A stretch of DNA of 5,540 bases from an uncultured Bacilli bacterium (GTDB taxonomy: Bacteria; Bacillota_I; Bacilli_A; RF39; UBA660): positions 1 through 5,540 of the forward strand of contig CALVPA010000011.1 in NCBI GenBank assembly GCA_944350395.1, written 5' to 3'. How positions within the stretch are numbered: the first letter of the stretch is position 1; every line of letters starts with the position of its first letter. This document shows, in pieces, positions 1-3,384 of the stretch. The notes under the pieces were generated by a model. The model was not told where the DNA came from, searched no databases, and saw only the letters and a list, made by a program, of their open reading frames with translations. The translations under genes were made by a program, and so were the position numbers.

Positions 1-263
1 AAAAAACAAAAACTGAAATAGCAATAGAAATAATGTTATGGATTATGAGAAGACAAATGTTTATAGATGGCAATAAAAGAGTCGGAATGTTATTTGCAAA
101 TAAAATAATGATAGATAATGGATGTGGAATTATAACTATTTCTCAAGAAAATCAACCTGTATTTTTTTTTTTTTTTATCAAATTCTATGAATCAGGGGAT
201 AATACCGATTTAAAGAACTGGATTTATGAAACTAGTATCGATGGGATAAATCTAAATAATTGA
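1..263 (+). CDS. Fic-family protein, C-terminal fragment (5' end outside window)
   Basis: The reading frame is open to the left edge (first full codon at 3) and ends with TGA at 261-263, followed in frame by TAG, a tandem stop. It contains QMFIDGNKR, which aligns with the Fic motif HxFx(D/E)GN(G/K)R, followed by a helix like those after the motif in Fic domains (FANKIMIDNG) and a C-terminal stretch ending WIYETSIDGI. Fic domains usually transfer AMP or another phosphate-containing group to a target hydroxyl, acting as toxins or regulators. The position of the catalytic His appears to be Gln here, so AMP-transfer activity is doubtful. Fifteen consecutive T (162-176) encode five Phe in a row, which is unusual and prone to slippage. 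The N-terminal part, partner genes and start are not visible, so whether it is a toxin, a regulator or a decaying gene cannot be decided. The ATG at 33 is probably internal, since family-like sequence continues upstream of it. Confidence 0.75.
   Translation, partial: KTKTEIAIEIMLWIMRRQMFIDGNKRVGMLFANKIMIDNGCGIITISQENQPVFFFFFIKFYESGDNTDLKNWIYETSIDGINLNN
162..176 (+). repeat. 15-nt poly-T homopolymer inside the Fic reading frame
   Basis: Fifteen uninterrupted T encode Phe-Phe-Phe-Phe-Phe. The frame is intact on both sides at this length: the motif GNKR lies upstream and WIYETSIDGI downstream. A change by one or two bases would truncate or alter the tail. It may be a contingency tract, neutral slippage, or a length error from sequencing or assembly. 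Confidence 0.9.
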
Positions 264-286
264 TAGAAACTCGACAAATAAATCGA

Positions 287-315
287 TTGACAAGATACTT
301 CTAATCTGCTAAAAT
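287..315 (+). promoter_or_regulatory. Sigma-A-type promoter of the rplU-prp-rpmA operon
   Basis: A perfect -35 box TTGACA (287-292) is separated by 17 nt from the -10 box TAAAAT (310-315). TG at 307-308 gives an extended -10. Transcription should start near 320-324, just before the structured leader of rplU. The site lies 24 bases after the Fic stop codon, so the ribosomal operon has its own promoter. Confidence 0.85.
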
Positions 316-319
316 ACTC

Positions 320-410
320 TTGTTTGTAAATTATTTTATAAACCGCACTAAAGAGGTACAAGAGCTAACTAGCCACCTCGAGGGCGTGTCCTAAATGAAT
401 GATGGGAGGG
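320..410 (+). ncRNA. Ribosomal protein L21 leader-like RNA
   Basis: The untranslated stretch between the promoter and rplU is structured and resembles the Firmicutes L21 leader as I remember it (CCGCAC...AGAGGTACAAG...CCTC-AGGGCGTGTCC). Visible pairings are GTTTGTAAA (322-330) with TTTATAAAC (335-343), closing a four-base loop with one G-U pair; GAGGT (353-357) with ACCTC (375-379); and an inner GCT/AGC hairpin around 364-373. CTCTTGT (317-323) is also complementary to ACAAGAG (358-364), but its first bases may precede the transcription start. These leaders are thought to regulate the L21 operon, perhaps by binding a ribosomal protein. The assignment rests on position, conserved-looking text and pairing, not on a covariance search. 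Confidence 0.75.
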
Positions 411-418
411 AAAAAATA

Positions 419-718
419 ATGAAAGCTGTATTCGAAACTGGTGGAAAACAATATTACGTTTCTGAAGGCGATGTATTATACGTAGAAAAACTCGATGCTG
501 AAGCTGGCAAAGAAGTAGAATTCGACCACATACTTATGGTAGACGGAAAGATTGGTACTCCATATGTAAAGGGTGCTAAAGTAGTATGCAATGTAGATAA
601 ACATGGCAAACAAAAGAAAATCGTCGTTTTCAAATACAATCCAAAGAAAAAGTATCGTAAGACTCAAGGTCATAGACAACCATACACTAAACTAACAGTA
701 ACAAAAATAGTTAAGTAG
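419..718 (+). CDS. rplU: 50S ribosomal protein L21
   Basis: The 99-residue product is full length for L21, a 23S rRNA-binding protein of the large subunit. The start MKAVFETGGKQYYV and the family signature GHRQPYTKL near residues 83-91 are present, with the basic KKIVVFKYNPKKKYRKTQ stretch before the signature. I chose ATG 419 because GGGAGGG (404-410) lies 8 nt upstream and it gives the usual L21 N terminus. An in-frame ATG at 395 lies inside the leader RNA, has no ribosome binding site, and would add eight unconserved residues. The gene is first in the operon, with prp 9 bases downstream. Translation is probably controlled through the leader. Confidence 0.97.
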   Translation: MKAVFETGGKQYYVSEGDVLYVEKLDAEAGKEVEFDHILMVDGKIGTPYVKGAKVVCNVDKHGKQKKIVVFKYNPKKKYRKTQGHRQPYTKLTVTKIVK

Positions 719-727
719 GGGTTAATT

Positions 728-1021
728 ATGATAAGAGTTAAAGTTAAACCCAAAAGTATAGTGATAAGTGGTCATGCAGATTACGACGAATTAGGTAAAG
801 ATATCGTCTGTTCTAGTGTGAGTTCTATCGTGACAACGACAGTAAACGCTATATTAGTGTTCGATAAACATACGATTAAGTATGCCGTCAAAGAGGGTTT
901 AGTCAAGATCGATATTATCAAAAAAGATGAAACTACAAAGAAATTATTAGACAATATGGTCTCTCTACTTATAGAGCTGACCCACGATTATCCAAAAAAT
1001 ATTAAAGTAGAAAGAGAGTGA
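728..1021 (+). CDS. prp: Ribosomal-processing cysteine protease Prp
   Basis: The 97-residue product belongs to the Prp family (YsxB-like), a small cysteine protease that removes the N-terminal extension of ribosomal protein L27 in Firmicutes and relatives. The two catalytic residues are visible: His16 in SGHA and Cys28 in GKDIVCSSVS, 12 residues apart as in the characterised Staphylococcus enzyme. Length is normal for the family. AGGGG (717-721) lies 6 nt before the ATG and overlaps the end of rplU. The gene sits between rplU and rpmA, next to its substrate, and its TGA stop (1019-1021) lies six bases before the favoured rpmA start, so translation may be coupled. Older annotations of this family often read 'hypothetical protein between L21 and L27'. 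Confidence 0.95.
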   Translation: MIRVKVKPKSIVISGHADYDELGKDIVCSSVSSIVTTTVNAILVFDKHTIKYAVKEGLVKIDIIKKDETTKKLLDNMVSLLIELTHDYPKNIKVERE

Positions 1022-1026
1022 AAACG

Positions 1027-1311
1027 ATGGAATTTATGAAGCTTAACATACAACTATTTGCCCACGTTAAAGCGCAAGGTTCTACTCAAAACGGTAGAGA
1101 CTCAGCAGGCCGCAGACTTGGTGCAAAAGCTTCTGATGGCGAAACAGTAAGTGCTGGTAGCATCCTATATCGCCAAAGAGGAACTAAAATATATCCAGGA
1201 ACTAATGTAGGTATGGGTAAAGATCATACTCTATTTGCAAAAGTAACTGGCGTAGTCAAATTCGAAAGACTAGGTAGAGACAAGAAAAAAGTAAGCGTTT
1301 ACGAAAAGTAA
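1027..1311 (+). CDS. rpmA: 50S ribosomal protein L27 precursor (Prp-cleaved)
   Basis: L27 sits near the peptidyl transferase centre of the large subunit. The product has the family core (NGRDS, RRLGAK, GSILYRQRGTKIYPG, TLFAKVTGVVKFER) and ends KKKVSVYEK, slightly shorter than in Bacillus. The N terminus carries LNIQLF followed by AHVKAQGS, matching the Firmicutes precursor in which Prp cuts after a Phe. The predicted cut is between codons 1057-1059 (Phe) and 1060-1062 (Ala), leaving 83 residues. The start is uncertain among GTG 1018, ATG 1027 and ATG 1036. ATG 1027 is preferred because AGAGAG (1013-1018) is 8 nt upstream. GTG 1018 would overlap prp by four bases. The mature protein is the same in all cases. 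The stop codon lies inside the terminator hairpin. Confidence 0.95.
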   Translation: MEFMKLNIQLFAHVKAQGSTQNGRDSAGRRLGAKASDGETVSAGSILYRQRGTKIYPGTNVGMGKDHTLFAKVTGVVKFERLGRDKKKVSVYEK

Positions 1312-1321
1312 GCGTCTTTTT
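1295..1321 (+). terminator. Intrinsic terminator of the L21 operon, overlapping the rpmA stop
   Basis: CGTTTAC (1296-1302) pairs with GTAAGCG (1308-1314), seven pairs with one G-U, around loop GAAAA; G1295 and T1315 can add a G-U pair. The stem is followed by CTTTTT (1316-1321). The last codons and the TAA stop (1309-1311) of rpmA are inside the hairpin. This ends the ribosomal operon before the separately promoted surface gene. Confidence 0.75.
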
Positions 1322-1332
1322 ATTTGAAAAAG

Positions 1333-1361
1333 TTTATTTATCTTTCAAATTATGTTATAAT
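1333..1361 (+). promoter_or_regulatory. Extended -10 promoter of the surface-protein gene
   Basis: TGTTATAAT (1353-1361) is a consensus extended -10 element. The -35 is weak: TTTATT at 1333-1338 has the right 17-nt spacing, whereas TTGAAA at 1324-1329 is too far away. Transcription would start near 1368, leaving a leader of about 30 nt before the GTG start at 1401. The cassette is thus transcribed independently of the L21 operon. Confidence 0.7.
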
Positions 1362-1400
1362 CCAATGTAGAATAACATGACTAAGAAAAGAGGAGAACTT

Positions 1401-2666
1401 GTGAACAAAAGAAAAATAATATTATCTGTTTTATGTATAATGCTCGTATTTTCTATTTCACTAATTGTTTTTAACAGAGAAGATAAAACTATATTAACCG
1501 ACAATGATTTATCTATATATTTAGAAACTGAAGCAAATAGTGGAGAATATACGTTATCTGAATTGACTTCCATTCCAGACAGCGGATATGAGTTAAACAC
1601 TGAAAAAAGTGAGTGTTCAAATGGTGGAACTCTTTCATGGGATAGTAATTCTAAGACTGTAAGTTTATCATCTTCTAGGGAAGATAAGTGTACATTATAT
1701 TTTAATATAAAATTATCTGAATCTGAAAAAACATTAGCAGCCTTAGGTCTAACCGCAAAGGAAGGGAATCCTGACTTTAATACAAAAGCAACAACGGATG
1801 AAACAGCTGATGGGCTATATGCAATGGAAGACGACTATGGAACGAGTTATTACTTTAGAGGAGCAGTAGAAAACAACTATGTATACTTTGCAGGATACTA
1901 CTGGAGAATAATAAGAATAAATGGAGACGGAAGTCTAAGGATAATATACGATGGAACGAGCGCACATGAAAATGGTGAGTCAAGTACGAATAGATTGGTA
2001 TCGACATCAGTAGCATATAATTCTAGTTATAATGATAATGCGTATGTAGGATATATGTATGGAACGACAGGTTCGAGTTCGTATGAAGAAACGCATGCAA
2101 ATACGAATAATAGTACAATAAAGACGTACATAGATAATTGGTATAAGACAAACATAGTGGATAAAGGATATGCAGAAGCAGTGTCGGATGAGATATTCTG
2201 CAACGATAGAGAAGTATCAACGGCCGATAGTAGTTATACGGGAGATGGAACGGGAACGACAAAAACATCGTATAAAGCCCGAGAAAGATTAGATACAAAT
2301 AAAAGTCCGCAACTGACATGTACGCAGAAGAATGATGCGTTTACGGTGTCAGATGAAGAAAAAGGAAATGGAGATTTGACGTATCCAGTAGGTTTAATCA
2401 CAGCGGATGAGATAGCGCTAGCAGGGGGAAAGTATAATACAACTAACTCAAGTTATTACTTATATAAGGGATCCTATTATTGGTCTGCCTCGCCTTTCGA
2501 TTTTTATGGCGATGCAACTGTATTCGGTGTCTATAATATTGGGTACTTGGGCGACAACGGTGTCGATTTTACTAACGGCGTCGCGCCTGTTATCAATCTG
2601 AGTGCTGATTACTGTCAACAATTAGGAGGGATAGGAAGTATAGAAGATCCGTATACCGTAGGATGA
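1401..2666 (+). CDS. Membrane-anchored surface protein with C-type-lectin-like, DGR-type variable tail
   Basis: The start is GTG 1401 because AGGAG (1391-1395) is 5 nt upstream; an in-frame ATG at 1377 has no binding site and lies very near the expected transcript start. The 421-residue product begins with NKRK, then one hydrophobic segment (about residues 6-24). There is no lipobox, so it is probably a signal anchor with the rest outside the cell. Residues about 40-103 form a small domain with Cys72 and Cys97 (SECSNGGTLSWD, DKCTLYF). A central domain (about 110-345) contains YYWRIIRINGDGS, YVGYMYGTTGSS, STIKTYIDNWY and LTYPVGLITADE, which I remember from large paralogous surface-protein families of gut Firmicutes. 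The tail has YYWSASP (359-365), a variable-looking stretch 366-392, then GVAPVINLS (393-401), the framework of formylglycine-enzyme/C-type-lectin folds used by DGR targets. Ligand and exact function are unknown. Thr codon use differs from the neighbours, suggesting transfer or a mosaic origin. Confidence 0.8.
   Translation: MNKRKIILSVLCIMLVFSISLIVFNREDKTILTDNDLSIYLETEANSGEYTLSELTSIPDSGYELNTEKSECSNGGTLSWDSNSKTVSLSSSREDKCTLYFNIKLSESEKTLAALGLTAKEGNPDFNTKATTDETADGLYAMEDDYGTSYYFRGAVENNYVYFAGYYWRIIRINGDGSLRIIYDGTSAHENGESSTNRLVSTSVAYNSSYNDNAYVGYMYGTTGSSSYEETHANTNNSTIKTYIDNWYKTNIVDKGYAEAVSDEIFCNDREVSTADSSYTGDGTGTTKTSYKARERLDTNKSPQLTCTQKNDAFTVSDEEKGNGDLTYPVGLITADEIALAGGKYNTTNSSYYLYKGSYYWSASPFDFYGDATVFGVYNIGYLGDNGVDFTNGVAPVINLSADYCQQLGGIGSIEDPYTVG
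2475..2602 (+). other. Candidate DGR variable region (VR) within the surface-protein gene
   Basis: The segment runs from the YYWSASP codons to the GC-rich GGCGTCGCGCCT (2577-2588). From 2496 to 2582, 25 of 29 codons end in C or T, unlike the A/G-ending codons that dominate just upstream. Adenine-directed mutagenesis of AAC/AAT template codons leaves the third base as C or T while the first two vary, giving this signature; three AAC/AAT codons remain (2535, 2556, 2574). The GC-rich block could act as the initiation-of-mutagenic-homology site. No template repeat is visible in the window, so the call rests on codon pattern and fold resemblance. Confidence 0.5.
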
Positions 2667-2683
2667 TTTAGAATAAATCATCC
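2661..2683 (+). repeat. Perfect 10-bp inverted repeat spanning the surface gene's stop codon
   Basis: GGATGATTTA (2661-2670) and TAAATCATCC (2674-2683) are exact reverse complements around GAA. The TGA stop (2664-2666) is in the left arm. No T tract follows, so it is a poor intrinsic terminator. It could stabilise the mRNA end or, as DNA, extrude as a cruciform like those just after DGR variable regions. Confidence 0.85.
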
Positions 2684-2703
2684 GAAGGTAGGAGGAGAGT
2701 AAC

Positions 2704-2736
2704 GTGCATCATATTCGGAGGGTTCCGGCAAAATGA
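2704..2736 (+). CDS. Possible ten-codon mini-ORF behind a strong ribosome binding site
   Basis: AGGAGGAG (2690-2697) lies 6 nt before GTG 2704, which opens a ten-codon frame (MHHIRRVPAK if read as a start) ending TGA at 2734-2736. The stop lies in the left arm of the 12-bp hairpin that follows. A strong binding site with a tiny frame running into a hairpin resembles a leader-peptide attenuator, but there is no adjacent gene to regulate: rpsO has its own promoter about 225 bases downstream. It could equally be chance or a gene remnant. Confidence 0.25.
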   Translation: MHHIRRVPAK

Positions 2737-2752
2737 CTCCTCATTTTGCCGG
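2725..2752 (+). repeat. Perfect 12-bp inverted repeat with CTCC loop
   Basis: CCGGCAAAATGA (2725-2736) and TCATTTTGCCGG (2741-2752) are exact reverse complements around CTCC. No T run follows, so it is not a classical terminator. The CTCC loop is complementary to GGAG at 2717-2720 and 2691-2694, so a pseudoknot or occlusion of the upstream Shine-Dalgarno-like sequence is possible. Confidence 0.85.
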
Positions 2753-2759
2753 CGGGTCC

Positions 2760-2781
2760 ATTTCCACAGTGATGTGGAAAT
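2760..2781 (+). repeat. Perfect 9-bp inverted repeat with GTGA loop
   Basis: ATTTCCACA (2760-2768) and TGTGGAAAT (2773-2781) are exact reverse complements around GTGA. It is the third perfect hairpin within 121 bases and also lacks a following T tract. Function unknown. Confidence 0.8.
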
Positions 2782-2813
2782 ATAAATTGGGGATAGAGTA
2801 ATAATTGGTATAC

Positions 2814-2862
2814 GCGTTTATTCTGTTAGTTCGTTTTAGGGTTAGCGATATTCTCTAGTTCG
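2814..2862 (+). repeat. Imperfect tandem-like direct repeat, two copies about 31 nt apart
   Basis: GCGTTTATTCTGTTAGTTCG (2814-2833) and GCGATATTCTCTAGTTCG (2845-2862) match over most of their length, allowing two one-base indels. TTCGTTTTAGGGTTA-type sequence separates the copies. They are noncoding as read now, with stops in all three forward frames. They may be decayed coding sequence or protein-binding sites. Confidence 0.5.
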
Positions 2863-2960
2863 GTCGCTCTCGCCCCGTAACTATAATCGTAATGTTAGTG
2901 TATGATGGTAAATAATGTTAATAATAAAATATGCAATAGTAACATGGAGATAAAAAGTGC

Positions 2961-2989
2961 TTGCAAATAGATTTGTTTTAATGTATACT
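2961..2989 (+). promoter_or_regulatory. Sigma-A-type promoter of rpsO-pnp
   Basis: -35 TTGCAA (2961-2966) and -10 TATACT (2984-2989) are separated by 17 nt. The expected start near 2996 gives a leader of about 79 nt before rpsO. No other promoter of this quality is seen before pnp, so this one probably serves both genes. Confidence 0.8.
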
Positions 2990-3019
2990 ACTTTTAGATT
3001 TTTACATTGTTTGTATGAA

Positions 3020-3069
3020 CTCCATCTTACTCACAAAGTTTAAATCGATTAGTATAGAGATAAAGGAGG
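3020..3069 (+). promoter_or_regulatory. Possible S15 autoregulatory leader hiding the rpsO ribosome binding site
   Basis: CTCC (3020-3023) can pair with GGAG of the Shine-Dalgarno sequence (3065-3068), and ATCT (3024-3027) with AGAT (3058-3061), leaving a three-A bulge. This would sequester the binding site AAAGGAGG (3062-3069). S15 is known to repress its own mRNA through leader structures in several bacteria. The pairing is seen in the sequence; its use as an S15 operator is inferred, and alternative folds were not computed. Confidence 0.4.
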
Positions 3070-3074
3070 ATATT

Positions 3075-3344
3075 ATGGCTGTTTCTAAAGAAAGAAAATT
3101 AGCGCGTGTTAAAGAGTTCGGTAAGAACGAAAAAGATTCAGGTAGAACTGAAGTACAGATTGCAATTCTAACTGATGAAATCAACGATTTAACTGAACAT
3201 TTAAAAGAACACAAACACGATTATCATTCTAAGAGAGGCTTACTTATGAAAGTAGGTAAGAGACGTAGTTTACTAGACTATTTAAAGAAGAATGATGTAG
3301 TAAGTTATCGTGAACTTATTAAAAAATTGAATATAAGAAAATAG
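3075..3344 (+). CDS. rpsO: 30S ribosomal protein S15
   Basis: The 89-residue product has exactly the usual length of S15, a primary binder of the 16S rRNA central domain that starts platform assembly and contributes to the B4 bridge with the 50S subunit. Family landmarks are all present: GRTEVQIAILTDEI (about 23-36), LTEHLKEHKHDYHSKRGL (about 39-56, with the conserved His and Asp of the RNA-binding loop), KRRSLLDYL and the ending LNIRK. ATG 3075 follows AAAGGAGG (3062-3069) by 5 nt. An in-frame ATG at 3015 is in the leader, lacks a binding site, and would add 20 unconserved residues. The gene is followed by pnp, the common bacterial arrangement. Its TAG stop touches the downstream hairpin. 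Confidence 0.98.
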   Translation: MAVSKERKLARVKEFGKNEKDSGRTEVQIAILTDEINDLTEHLKEHKHDYHSKRGLLMKVGKRRSLLDYLKKNDVVSYRELIKKLNIRK

Positions 3345-3367
3345 GCACTTGTTTTTAGTGTCTTTTT
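3344..3367 (+). terminator. Hairpin with T tract between rpsO and pnp
   Basis: GGCACT (3344-3349) pairs with AGTGTC (3357-3362), six pairs with one G-U, around a seven-base loop, followed by TTTTT (3363-3367). The left arm starts at the last base of the rpsO stop. Because pnp has no obvious promoter, this is probably a partial terminator that lets some transcripts through, or an mRNA-processing hairpin that lowers pnp relative to rpsO. The pnp binding site begins five bases after the T tract. Confidence 0.65.
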
Positions 3368-3384
3368 ATTTAAAGAGAGGTTTT

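Larger units (their letters stand above)
2667..2960. other. Noncoding interval between the surface gene and the rpsO promoter
   Basis: No gene-length reading frame is supported on either strand here. The left part (to 2781) holds the inverted repeats and mini-ORF listed separately. The middle (about 2801-2890) is richer in G+C and carries an imperfect direct repeat and faint resemblance to the variable region upstream. The right part (about 2891-2960) is plain AT-rich sequence in which I see nothing beyond a short repeated AATGTTA. Confidence 0.7.

Noticed and set aside
395..418. In-frame upstream ATG for rplU
   Set aside because: It lies in the L21 leader, has no Shine-Dalgarno sequence, and would add residues absent from L21.
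1377..1400. Upstream ATG start for the surface protein
   Set aside because: It lacks a binding site and is only about 9 nt from the expected transcript start. GTG 1401 has AGGAG at good spacing and gives a normal signal-anchor N terminus.
1401..1475. Lipoprotein signal in the surface protein
   Set aside because: The only Cys in the hydrophobic stretch is preceded by LSVL, which lacks the small residue required before the lipobox Cys.
2023..2319. 98-codon minus-strand frame inside the surface gene
   Set aside because: Its low-complexity Tyr/Leu/Ser/His composition is the complement of the A-rich surface-gene codons; there is no independent support.
2661..2781. Intrinsic terminators at the three inverted repeats
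   Set aside because: None is followed by a T tract, so they were listed as repeats.
2801..2890. DGR template repeat for the candidate VR
   Set aside because: A template should match the VR at nearly all non-adenine positions and be A-rich on that strand. This patch is T-rich, shorter and only patchily similar, so it is not a TR.
3015..3074. Upstream ATG start for rpsO
   Set aside because: It lies in the leader without a binding site; ATG 3075 has a near-perfect one and gives the standard 89 residues.
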